In this document: positions 1-7,505 of the stretch, piece after piece | How the letters are laid out: every line of letters begins with the position of its first letter | Numbering within the stretch: the stretch's first letter is position 1 | Assembly: GCF_017833295.1 (NCBI RefSeq) | Contig: NZ_JAFIBW010000001.1 | Span: 3,747,501 to 3,811,500, forward strand | Source: Methylobacterium sp. PvR107 | GTDB lineage: Bacteria > Pseudomonadota > Alphaproteobacteria > Rhizobiales > Beijerinckiaceae | Direction: 5' to 3' | DNA length: 64,000 nucleotides | The notes under the pieces: generated by a model | What the model saw: only the letters and a program-made list of their open reading frames with translations | Database searches by the model: none | Told to the model about the DNA's origin: nothing | Program-made: the position numbers and the translations under genes

Positions 1-546
1 GTCGGGGACCGGATCGACGCCTATGTGGGCTGCGTCGGGACGGGCGGCTCGGTGACGGGGATCGGCCGCGGCCTCAAGGCGCACGACGCCCGGACCGTCA
101 TCGCCGCCGTCGAGCCCGAGGGCTCGATCGTGTTCGGCGGCCCCGGTCACCCGTATTACCAATCCGGCACCGGTACGCCCAAGGGCGACACGGTCGGCCT
201 CGTGCTCGATTACGGCTGCATCGATCTCGGACTGCGGGTCTCCGACGCGCAGGCCTTCGAGACGGCGCGCTACTTCGCCCGGCGCTACGGGCTGCTGGTC
301 GGCGGCTCCACCGGCGGCGCCCTCTACAAGGCGCTGGACCTCGTCGCCGAGGGGCGGATCGCCGGCAACGTTCTCGTCTCGGTCGCCGACGGCGGCGAGA
401 AGTACCTTCAGACCATCTTCAGCGACGCCTGGATGGAGTCGAAGGGTCTGCACGACCCGGCGGTCTGGGACCGCCTCGACGCCTGGCTCGGCCGTCGGGC
501 GGGTGCGGCCGCCCGGCCCGACGTGCCGCTGCTGGCGGTGGCCTGA
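1..546 (+). CDS. SbnA-like PLP-dependent synthase, C-terminal part (cut by window edge)
   Basis: The frame is open from base 1, so the N-terminus, including the PLP lysine, lies outside the window. The visible 181 residues are the C-terminal part of a cysteine-synthase-fold enzyme: the phosphate-cup motif TGGSVTGIGRGLK (near residue 15) and the late GLLVGGSTGGAL loop. In staphyloferrin B synthesis SbnA joins O-phosphoserine and glutamate into the secondary amine ACEGA. That role is inferred here because the next genes are an opine dehydrogenase, a NIS synthetase and an SbnI-like protein, not other cysteine genes. Plain cysteine synthase is the alternative. It ends 4 bases before the next start, so it is probably in the same operon. 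Confidence 0.8.
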   Translation, partial: VGDRIDAYVGCVGTGGSVTGIGRGLKAHDARTVIAAVEPEGSIVFGGPGHPYYQSGTGTPKGDTVGLVLDYGCIDLGLRVSDAQAFETARYFARRYGLLVGGSTGGALYKALDLVAEGRIAGNVLVSVADGGEKYLQTIFSDAWMESKGLHDPAVWDRLDAWLGRRAGAAARPDVPLLAVA

Positions 547-550
547 CACG

Positions 551-1693
551 ATGACCCCCCTCAACGTCGCGATCTGCGGCGGCGGCCGAACCGGCCACCT
601 CAACGCGGTGCTGTTCAGCCGCCAACCCGGCGTGCGGGTCTCCTGGCTCACATCGAATCCGGCAGTCGTCGGCGGCGCCGCGGGCGGGATCGTCGCCCAC
701 CTGCCGGACGGATCGGCCCTGCCCGGAGAGCCCGCGCAGGTGGGCACGGATCCCGCCAGCGCGGTCCGCCACGCGGACGTGGTGGTGATCACGGTGCCGG
801 CCGACGCGCGGGCCGCCGTGCTGCGGGCGATCGGCCCGCACCTGCGTCGCGACCGACCGGTCTATGTCGGCGCGATCCCGGGCTTCTGCGGGTTCGACTG
901 GCTCGCCGCGGAGATCCTGGCCAACCGACCGAACGCGGTGATCTGGGGCCTGAAGGACGTGCCGCACACCGCCTTCGACCTCGTGCCTGGCCGCAGCGTG
1001 CGGATGGGCGGCGCCAAGCAGCGGCTCCACGCCGCGACCCATCGCCGGGAGAGCCGGGAGGCCCGTGCCGAACTCGCGGCGCATCTGGGCAGCCTGTTCG
1101 AGGCGCCCGTGGAGATGCTGCAGGATTATCTCGCGATCACCCTGACCCCCGGCAACCCGATCATGCACAGCGCGGTCGTCTACGGGCTCGTCGGCCCCTA
1201 CGGCCAGTGGCGCGACCGGACGCTGCCCGAAGACTTCTGCTGGTGGACGGACTGCCCCGAGCTCGGGGCCTATTTCCTGGAGCGCTGCGACGCCGAGAAC
1301 CAGGCTTTGCGGCGCGCCGCCGCGGGGCATTTCGGGATCGATCTGTCCTCGGTGAAGCCGCTGGCGACCGAGATCATCGAGGCCTACGGCGACCAGATCG
1401 CCGACACCGCCACGATGCTCACGATCCTGCGCACGAACCGGGCCTATGCCGGCATCCGGGCGCCGCTGGTCCATGACCCGGCCGCGGGCGGCTTCGTGCT
1501 CGACCGGACGAGCCGCGCCTTCCGGGAGGACGTGGTCTACGGGCTCGGCCTCCTCGTGCAGATGGCCGCGGGCCTGTCCGTGTCCGTCCCCCACCTCGAC
1601 GAGATCCACCGCTGGGCGCTGGGCTACATGGGCGGCGTCGCGGGCGAGCCGCTCTCCCATCTGCCGCGGGCTTGGCCGGGAGCCGCGCAATGA
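551..1693 (+). CDS. NAD(P)-dependent octopine/nopaline-type opine dehydrogenase
   Basis: 380 residues from the ATG at 551, chosen over an in-frame GTG at 503 that would overlap the previous gene. The N-terminus is a Rossmann fold with the dinucleotide loop CGGGRTGH at residues 9-16. The second half is the alpha-helical opine dehydrogenase domain, with the conserved Asn-Pro/His region (GNPIMHSAVVYG) that carries the catalytic His in this family. Family enzymes interconvert an amino acid plus a keto acid with a secondary-amine opine. ACEGA, the product expected from the SbnA-like neighbour, is chemically an opine. I infer that this enzyme oxidatively cleaves it to 2,3-diaminopropionate and 2-oxoglutarate, the job SbnB does in Staphylococcus. 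Its stop overlaps the next start (ATGA). Confidence 0.85.
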   Translation: MTPLNVAICGGGRTGHLNAVLFSRQPGVRVSWLTSNPAVVGGAAGGIVAHLPDGSALPGEPAQVGTDPASAVRHADVVVITVPADARAAVLRAIGPHLRRDRPVYVGAIPGFCGFDWLAAEILANRPNAVIWGLKDVPHTAFDLVPGRSVRMGGAKQRLHAATHRRESREARAELAAHLGSLFEAPVEMLQDYLAITLTPGNPIMHSAVVYGLVGPYGQWRDRTLPEDFCWWTDCPELGAYFLERCDAENQALRRAAAGHFGIDLSSVKPLATEIIEAYGDQIADTATMLTILRTNRAYAGIRAPLVHDPAAGGFVLDRTSRAFREDVVYGLGLLVQMAAGLSVSVPHLDEIHRWALGYMGGVAGEPLSHLPRAWPGAAQ

Positions 1694-3576
1694 CCGGCCT
1701 GTCGTCCGCCGTCGCTTCCCCCGCAATCCCGGAAGACGCCACCGTGCTCGCCCATGCGCGCCGCAACGCCCTGCGCCGGCTGGTGCGCTGCCTGTTCGCC
1801 GAGAACATCCTCGACGTGACGCGCCTCGCGGTGTCGCCTGACGGACGTGAGGCGCGGTTCCCGCTTCCGGACGGCCCGGATGGCCCGGCCCATCTCCACT
1901 TCGCGCATCTGGTCGTGGCACCGGCGCGCACGATCGTCCTGCACGGTCCGATCACGCGGGTCCTGGCAAGCGGCGAACGCGAACCGGTCGCGGATCCGGA
2001 TCTGTTCCTCGACCTCGTCCGGGATCAGTTCGACTTCGCGCCAAGTCCAGAAGGGCTCGCCGGGCTGAAGGCCGACATGGCCGACAGCATCGCCAACGAC
2101 GTCGCGGCGCGCCGACACCGGCAGAGCTGGAACCGGGACCTCGCCCGCCGCATCCGCGAGGCCGGCGCGGCGGACCTCCCGGACTACCTGCGGCGGCACA
2201 GCGACGTGCGCGCGACCGCGATCCTGCTCGACCAATGGGGCGCCCTCGAAGGGCACCCGTTCTACCCCACCTGGAAGACGCGCCCCGGCCTGAGCGAGGC
2301 CGAGGTTGCCGCCCTGTCTCCGGAATTCGCCGCCCGCGTCCCCGTCCGGGTCGCAGCCCTCAGGGCCGACATGGCCCATGCCGAGACGATGCCGCACGTC
2401 ACGAGCGTCCACGCGTGGTTCGCGTCGGCCTTTCCCGAGACCTGGGAGCCTTGGCGGGCCGGTCTCGTCGCCCGTGGACTCGACGCTGCGGATTGGCTGC
2501 CCCTGCCCATCCACGCCTGGCACCTCGAAGCCTTCGTGCGCGCGCACTTCGCCGAGGCGACGGCCGAGGGAACCCTGATCCTCGACGGGCCGGACATCGA
2601 GACCGCGCCGAGCATGTCGTTCCGCACGATGATGACCGAAGGGCCGCCGGACGCGCCGTTCATCAAGCTCCCGATCGCCCTCTGGATGACGAGCGAGCAG
2701 CGCAGCCTCCAGGCCAAGTCGATCCACATGGGACCGCGCAACAGCGCCGTCATCGCGACCATTCTGGACCGCGAGCAGGGCTTTGGCGGCCGGCTGGCGA
2801 TCTATCCCGAGGAGGTCGCCTATCATTACCGCCACGCGGTCGATCGCGACGACGCGCCGGGGAAGGACCTCTCGGTGGTGTTCCGCGCGACGGCTCCCGT
2901 GTTCGCGGCCTGCGCGGGTAGCCTGCACGTGCCGGTTGCGGCCCTCTTCACCGCGCTCCCGGATACGGGGCGGCCGTTCGTAACCGCCCTGATCGGGAGC
3001 GGCGATCCGGAGGCGTTCTTCCGGGCTTATGCCCGCACGGTCGTGCAGCCCGTGTTGGCGATCTACCTCCTCTACGGGGTCGGCCTGGAGGCGCACCAGC
3101 AGAATACCAGCGTCGTCTTCGACCCAGCCGGTCGGCCGCTGCGGATCCTCGTGCGCGATTTCGGGGACGGGCGCACCTTCGCGCCGCTCCTCGAAGCGCG
3201 CGGACTGACGCTCGAGCCCTACCGGTACCCCGGCATCCTGCCGACGGTCTTCCGCGACGACATCGAGCCCGTCCGCGCCCTCGTCCTCAATGCGTGCTTC
3301 GTCTGCCACCTCCACGAACTCGCCCTGGCGCTGACCGCCGCGTACGGGCTGCCCGCCACGCGACTCTGGGAGATCCTGGGGGCGGAGACGCAGGCGGCCT
3401 TCGCGGCCGTGGCCGACCGGGTCGACCCGGCTCTCTGGTCGACCGAGCGCGACGCCTTCCTGCACGCGCCGTGGACTGCCCGCTCCCTGCTGCGCATGCA
3501 TCTCCTGCGCTACGCCGATTATCGGCTCCAGCACGCCCTGCCGAACCCCATCGATCCGGCGACCTATGGCCGCTGA
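1690..3576 (+). CDS. NIS siderophore synthetase, IucA/IucC family
   Basis: 628 residues from the ATG at 1690, which overlaps the upstream TGA; an upstream TTG at 1672 is less likely. It has the hallmarks of NRPS-independent siderophore synthetases: GHPFYPTWKTRPG (nucleotide-binding region, about residue 188), KLPIALWMTSEQR (about residue 325) and EAHQQNTSVVF (about residue 467), with the C-terminal FhuF-like region. These cytoplasmic enzymes adenylate a carboxylate such as citrate or 2-oxoglutarate and condense it with an amine or alcohol. In this locus the amine would be 2,3-diaminopropionate. Length is normal for the family. Only one synthetase is in the window; staphyloferrin-B-type pathways need more, which could lie upstream. 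Translationally coupled to both neighbours. Confidence 0.92.
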   Translation: MTGLSSAVASPAIPEDATVLAHARRNALRRLVRCLFAENILDVTRLAVSPDGREARFPLPDGPDGPAHLHFAHLVVAPARTIVLHGPITRVLASGEREPVADPDLFLDLVRDQFDFAPSPEGLAGLKADMADSIANDVAARRHRQSWNRDLARRIREAGAADLPDYLRRHSDVRATAILLDQWGALEGHPFYPTWKTRPGLSEAEVAALSPEFAARVPVRVAALRADMAHAETMPHVTSVHAWFASAFPETWEPWRAGLVARGLDAADWLPLPIHAWHLEAFVRAHFAEATAEGTLILDGPDIETAPSMSFRTMMTEGPPDAPFIKLPIALWMTSEQRSLQAKSIHMGPRNSAVIATILDREQGFGGRLAIYPEEVAYHYRHAVDRDDAPGKDLSVVFRATAPVFAACAGSLHVPVAALFTALPDTGRPFVTALIGSGDPEAFFRAYARTVVQPVLAIYLLYGVGLEAHQQNTSVVFDPAGRPLRILVRDFGDGRTFAPLLEARGLTLEPYRYPGILPTVFRDDIEPVRALVLNACFVCHLHELALALTAAYGLPATRLWEILGAETQAAFAAVADRVDPALWSTERDAFLHAPWTARSLLRMHLLRYADYRLQHALPNPIDPATYGR

Positions 3577-4744
3577 CATGTCAGGCTCGACCGGCATCGT
3601 CCGCCTGCTGTTCGCGATCCAGCTCGTCACTATGGGCGCCATGGAGATGAGCGGGCCGTTCTGGCCGCTTCGCCTCCGGGAGCTCGGCACGTCGGAGACC
3701 GTGTTCGGCCTCGCCTCCACCGGCACCTACGTCGCCCCGATGCTGGGAATCGCCTTGACCGGTAGCCTCTGGGGGCGGATGGGCGACCGCTACGGCCACA
3801 AGCTGATGATGGTCCGCGCCCTGGCGGGCTTGGCGCTCACCCAGCTTGGCCTGGCCCTCGCGGGCGATGCCTGGGTGATCGTCCTGCTCCGCTTCGTGCA
3901 GGGGGCCTGTGCCGGCTTCTCGGCGCCGGCCCAGGCCTACGGGGTCGGCCTCGTGACCGCCGAGCGCCGGGGCCGCCTGTTCGCCTTCCTGCAGGTCTCC
4001 ACCAATGTCGGCTCCCTGGGCGGCGCCGTGCTCGGCGGCGTGATCCTCGACCATGCGAGCTTCTTCTGGATCAACGCCGCCGCCTCGGGGCTGTGCGCGG
4101 CCTGCGGCCTCGCCGTACTGGCCCTCCTGCCGACCGGAACCGCGGCTCCGCGAACCGCGCGCGCCGAAGCGGCACCCGCCGCAGCCTGGCGCAATCCGGT
4201 GATCGCCAGTCTCCTGCTCGCGCAGGGCGGCCTGATCGCCAGCCGGCTCATGCCGCAGATGCCGTTCGCCCTCTACGTGCGCACGACCTTCGGGGTCGAG
4301 AACTGGGTCGTCGGCCTCTGCTACGGCCTCATGGCGGCCGGCTTCATCGCGTCCGCGGCGCTCTGGGCGCGGACCTTCGAGGGCCTCTGCCGGCCCAGGG
4401 CGCTCGCCGGCATCGCCGTCGTCGCCCTCGCCTGTGCCGCGACCGTGCTGGCCGCCGGGACCACGGCCCACGTGGCGGTCTTCGCGGCGAGCTACGGCCT
4501 CTGGGGCGTGCTCCTCGGCGCCACGACGCCGGTTCTCACCGGCCTCATCTCGCGCGAGGCGGCGGCGCATCGTCAGGGCCACATCTTGGGCGTGGTGCAG
4601 AGCACCACGCAGGTCGCCTCAATGGCCGGCGTCGCCCTCGGAGGCCTCGTCACCCAGACCGCGGGAGCCCCCGCCGTCTTCCCCCTCGTCTCCGTCCTGT
4701 ATCTCGCTTCCTGCGGCCTCCTGCTGCGGGTGCGTCAATCCTGA
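3566..4744 (+). CDS. MFS transporter, probable siderophore exporter
   Basis: 392 residues with about twelve hydrophobic segments and the MFS loop 2-3 signature around GRMGDRYGHKLMM. The ATG at 3566 overlaps the synthetase gene by 11 bases; an in-frame ATG at 3578 just after that stop is an equally possible start. Position directly behind a NIS synthetase matches SbnD/AlcS-type exporters, which move the finished carboxylate or citrate siderophore across the inner membrane. Substrate is inferred from context only. GC-rich and like its neighbours in codon use. Confidence 0.88.
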   Translation: MAADMSGSTGIVRLLFAIQLVTMGAMEMSGPFWPLRLRELGTSETVFGLASTGTYVAPMLGIALTGSLWGRMGDRYGHKLMMVRALAGLALTQLGLALAGDAWVIVLLRFVQGACAGFSAPAQAYGVGLVTAERRGRLFAFLQVSTNVGSLGGAVLGGVILDHASFFWINAAASGLCAACGLAVLALLPTGTAAPRTARAEAAPAAAWRNPVIASLLLAQGGLIASRLMPQMPFALYVRTTFGVENWVVGLCYGLMAAGFIASAALWARTFEGLCRPRALAGIAVVALACAATVLAAGTTAHVAVFAASYGLWGVLLGATTPVLTGLISREAAAHRQGHILGVVQSTTQVASMAGVALGGLVTQTAGAPAVFPLVSVLYLASCGLLLRVRQS

Positions 4745-4779
4745 AGCCGTCGCGTGCCGTCGCCGGCGTGGAACGTGCC

Positions 4780-5199
4780 ATGAGCGATTTCGACTGCGTT
4801 CATCTGCCGATCGCGGCGCTTCGTCCGACGGAGGAGATACTCCCGTCCCGCGTGCGGGAAGTCATGGCGATGATCCTGGAGGAGAACGCCTGGACCCAGC
4901 CGATCTGCATCGAACGCACCGCCCATGCGCTCCTTGATGGCCACCATCGACTCGCCGCCGCAATCGCGCTGAGGCTCGCCAAGGTCCCGGTTTACATCTT
5001 CGACTATGCGGACGTCGAATTACTGTCGTGGCGCTCGCATATCTTGCCGACACGTGGTGAGGTCATTGCCCGCGCTCGCAGCGGGCAGCTCTATCCCTAC
5101 AAAACCACGCGCCACGTCTTTCCGCCGCGTTCGACCTGCAACGTTCCTCTCGGCGAACTCAGAATGCCGATCGAACCACGGAGAGCCTTTATCGCCTGA
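4780..5199 (+). CDS. ParB/sulfiredoxin-fold protein, SbnI-like (probable serine kinase)
   Basis: 139 residues starting 35 bases after the exporter gene. It has the ParB-N/Srx fold pattern: an early LRPTEEIL segment followed by RVREVMAMILEE and a substrate-contact motif LLDGHHRLAAA around residue 52. In Staphylococcus SbnI has this fold and makes O-phosphoserine from serine and ATP, feeding SbnA. Because this gene ends a locus with an SbnA-like enzyme and a NIS synthetase, the same role is the simplest reading. It is much shorter than SbnI (about 254 residues) and lacks its C-terminal part, so any regulatory function of that part should be absent. A DNA-binding ParB role is unlikely, as no HTH domain follows. 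Confidence 0.75.
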   Translation: MSDFDCVHLPIAALRPTEEILPSRVREVMAMILEENAWTQPICIERTAHALLDGHHRLAAAIALRLAKVPVYIFDYADVELLSWRSHILPTRGEVIARARSGQLYPYKTTRHVFPPRSTCNVPLGELRMPIEPRRAFIA

Positions 5200-5247
5200 T
5201 CGCGTCAAGGCTGGCCTCGGTCAGCGCGAGGTTTTGACGGTGATCGG

Positions 5248-5261
5248 CTGGGAGATCCCAG
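5248..5261 (+). terminator. short hairpin after the siderophore operon
   Basis: Inverted repeat CTGGG/CCCAG with a 4-nt loop, about 50 bases past the SbnI-like stop. No T-tract follows, so termination is only a guess. The rest of 5200-5480 shows nothing I can name. Confidence 0.25.
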
Positions 5262-5480
5262 ATCCTGAATCGTGTTGCGTTCCCGATTGAGCGGAGCGCG
5301 CCAATGTTCACGGTGCATCAGGGAGCAGTCGCCGGGCCTCTCGACCGCCGCCGCCCTCGTTGGCCGCCGACGCGTCGCCGCATTGAGCCTGCTTATACAC
5401 CCTCACGCGTGCGGGGGCGGGACGCGGCGACCAGGCAGACCTGAACGCGTGCCGAGAAACGTCCCGCCCCGCACCAATGA

Positions 5481-6041
5481 TCAGTCGCGCACGACCACCT
5501 TGGTGCCGACGCGCGCCCGGTCGTAGAGGTCGACCACATCCTTGTTGGTCATGCGGATGCAGCCGGACGAGACCGCCGCGCCCATCGTCTCGGGCTCGTT
5601 CGAGCCGTGGATCCGGTAGAGCGACGAGCCGAGATAGAGGGCGCGGGCGCCGAGCGGGTTGTCCTGGCCGCCGGCCATGTAGCGCGGCAGGTCGGGGCGG
5701 CGGGCCAGCATCTGCTGCGGCGGGCGCCAATCCGGCCATTCCTTCTTCATGGTGACGGTCTTGGTCCCGGACCACGAGAAGCCCTGCCGGCCGACGCCGA
5801 CGCCGTAGCGGATCGCCGCGCCGCCGCCGAGCACGTAGTAGAGCCGCCGCTGGCGCGTCGAGACCACGATGGTGCCGGGCTTCTCCTTGCCGGTCCAGGC
5901 CACCGTCTCGCGCGGGATCGCCTGGCTGCGGAAGACGTTGAGGAAGTCGGCGATCGGGCCCCGCTCCAGCGGGTTCGCCGCCGCGGGGGCGCTCCCGAGC
6001 AGAAGTCCCGCGAGCCCGAGCATCGCGATCCGTCTCGACAT
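5481..6041 (-). CDS. L,D-transpeptidase (YkuD domain), exported
   Basis: 186 residues. The start at 6041 is preferred because GGAGG sits 9 bases upstream; the ATG at 6050 has no room for a ribosome binding site. A signal peptide (MSRRIAMLGLAGLLLG...APAAA) leads into a YkuD catalytic domain with the signature IHGSN followed about 12 residues later by SSGCIRM, holding the catalytic His and Cys. Such periplasmic enzymes form 3-3 peptidoglycan cross-links or attach proteins to peptidoglycan. The domain covers nearly the whole mature protein. It is last of a minus-strand group after the DUF4926/DUF6883 pair. Confidence 0.92.
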   Translation of the reverse strand: MSRRIAMLGLAGLLLGSAPAAANPLERGPIADFLNVFRSQAIPRETVAWTGKEKPGTIVVSTRQRRLYYVLGGGAAIRYGVGVGRQGFSWSGTKTVTMKKEWPDWRPPQQMLARRPDLPRYMAGGQDNPLGARALYLGSSLYRIHGSNEPETMGAAVSSGCIRMTNKDVVDLYDRARVGTKVVVRD

Positions 6042-6215
6042 GGTCTCCATCCTCCATCGGTCGTGGCGCGGGCCGTTGCGGCGGCCCCACGCGCGTCGGG
6101 CGACCCGGCCCGGACTTCGCGGCAAGGTTGAGGCCGAGCGGCCGGGGAGGGCACTTCCAGGCGTGGCTGTGTGGTGTCGGCAACACCCGTTCCTCGGCGC
6201 GGGACTTTGGATTGG

Positions 6216-6583
6216 CTAAGGGCCTTCCGAGAACAGGGACGATCCCGGGCGGATAGCGCTGTGACGAGCTGCGCGTCGGTCGCGCCCGTCATGACCCAGC
6301 CGCTGCGGATGCGGGTCCAACGGCGGCTCGGCGTCGGAAGCGGTCCCTCGCAGGCCATCTTGGTCAAACCGCCGGTGTCGACGAACGCCTTACCGGTATC
6401 CGGATCGCCGACATGTTCGAAGACGGCATCGGCGAAGCCGACGGAGTCTTCGGCGCTGAAGCCGAGGTCGCGGAAGAACTCGGCTTTCGAACCGCCGCTC
6501 GGGTGAGCCGGATTCAAGGGATAACCGCCGATCTTGCCGCCGGGAACGATGCGGTTCCCGGGGATCGGTCGGCGCGTATTCAC
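6216..6583 (-). pseudogene. DUF6883-like protein with lost stop codon
   Basis: Starts with GTG at 6583, overlapping the stop of the DUF4926 gene. The first 115 residues or so resemble DUF6883: GGYPLNPAHPSGGSKAEFF near the start, and RIRSGWVM and LVTALSA at the end. The domain normally ends the protein, but this frame has no stop until 5747 and would run 294 bases into the L,D-transpeptidase gene on the same strand. A one-base shift in 6219-6240 would reach a TAG at 6218-6216, giving about 122 residues. So it is either frameshifted, mis-sequenced, or a real extended protein. The end given here assumes the frameshift. Function unknown. Confidence 0.55.
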
Positions 6584-6825
6584 CCGGCGTGGCGGTCGGC
6601 CCGGGCGGCGGATGCGGCCGGGATGGTCGCCAGAGCACCCTCCGGCTCGGCGAACTCGACGATGAGGGTCTGTGCGTCCTGCGTCACGTAGACCACCGTC
6701 CCTTCCGTGCCAGCCGGCATCGCGTCGCCATCATCGGTCACGGCCTGATCGAGCAGCACGACGCGGTCGAGGTCCCGGATTGCGGGCTCGGCACGGCGCA
6801 GGCTGTACAGGGTCTCAACCGACAT
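6580..6825 (-). CDS. DUF4926 domain protein
   Basis: 81 residues from the ATG at 6825. The frame stays open upstream to 7353, but that part has no recognisable protein character. The domain pattern is clear: IRDLDRVVLLDQAV, then AGTEGTVVYV, then LIVEFAEPEG and AT. DUF4926 proteins are about this size, and as I recall are often encoded beside a DUF6883 protein, as here (4-bp overlap with the next start). Biochemical function is unknown; a small two-gene toxin-immunity or regulatory unit is speculation. No good Shine-Dalgarno is seen. Confidence 0.65.
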   Translation of the reverse strand: MSVETLYSLRRAEPAIRDLDRVVLLDQAVTDDGDAMPAGTEGTVVYVTQDAQTLIVEFAEPEGALATIPAASAARADRHAG

Positions 6826-6960
6826 GGGCGCACGCTCGCGCGGCGCCTCATCGCGCGCAAGGTGCTCGATATCGCGCAAGGCCTCGGTCAGAGCAGCTTC
6901 GGAACCGGCGCGACGCCGTGGGGAATTGCGCCGGGCGACAGCCGTGCTTATCTCGAAGCC

Positions 6961-7374
6961 GTGATCCGATCCGTCGCCCATCTGGCCCACTGTGTCGTGG
7001 CCTTGCCGGACCGCCTCGCCCGGGGCCTCGCCGCGCTGGTGTTGCTCGTCCTCGCGACGGCCGCGATGGTCGCCGCGCCTGCGCCGGCTGAGGCCAAGCC
7101 GACAATGGGGCCCGCCTGCGCCCTCGCGAGTCCGCGCTTGGCGATGCTGTCGGGTGCGCCGGACGCGCAGCCCGAGGCTGAGCGGCCTGCCTTCGGCCGC
7201 ACGGATCTCTGTGCCGCCGATTGCGAGATCCCCCCCGAGCTCGGGCTGCCGCGGCCGCCCGTCGAGGCGCCGCGGCCCCGTCAGACTGTCTCTGCATCGT
7301 TCGATCATCGGTCCGACGCCGTGCCGGCCTCCGTGCCGGACGGGGCGCTGCACCGGCCGCCGCGACTGGCCTGA
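6961..7374 (+). CDS. small secreted or membrane-anchored protein, unknown
   Basis: 137 residues from the GTG at 6961; the frame is open farther upstream but there it overlaps the DUF4926 gene on the other strand. A hydrophobic stretch (LAALVLLVLATAAMVAAP) ending in an AEA site looks like a signal peptide. The rest is proline/alanine-rich with three cysteines and no known domain. It sits 131 bases upstream of the RND adaptor gene on the same strand. Start and reality are moderately supported only. Confidence 0.45.
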   Translation: MIRSVAHLAHCVVALPDRLARGLAALVLLVLATAAMVAAPAPAEAKPTMGPACALASPRLAMLSGAPDAQPEAERPAFGRTDLCAADCEIPPELGLPRPPVEAPRPRQTVSASFDHRSDAVPASVPDGALHRPPRLA

Positions 7375-7505
7375 CGCGCGCCCCGGCCCTCGAGGCCGGC
7401 GCGAGCGCGCCTGTCCTGATCTCAGCCCGACCGGTCGCGTGGCCGGTCCCGAGATCGGTCTCGACGAAGCGCGGGCAATTGCTCCGCGCCAGCCTCAGCA
7501 GACGC

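Noticed and set aside
1..546. Housekeeping cysteine synthase
   Set aside because: The fold fits, but the operon context (opine dehydrogenase, NIS synthetase, SbnI-like protein) favours a diaminopropionate role; kept as the alternative.
419..3726. Long minus-strand open frames opposite the siderophore genes
   Set aside because: They overlap completely with well-supported enzymes on the plus strand and show no recognisable motif.
4780..5199. ParB partition protein pairing with the ParA at 35575 and the parS-like site
   Set aside because: It has only the ParB-N/Srx fold, no HTH or dimerisation domain, and is located in the siderophore operon 30 kb away.
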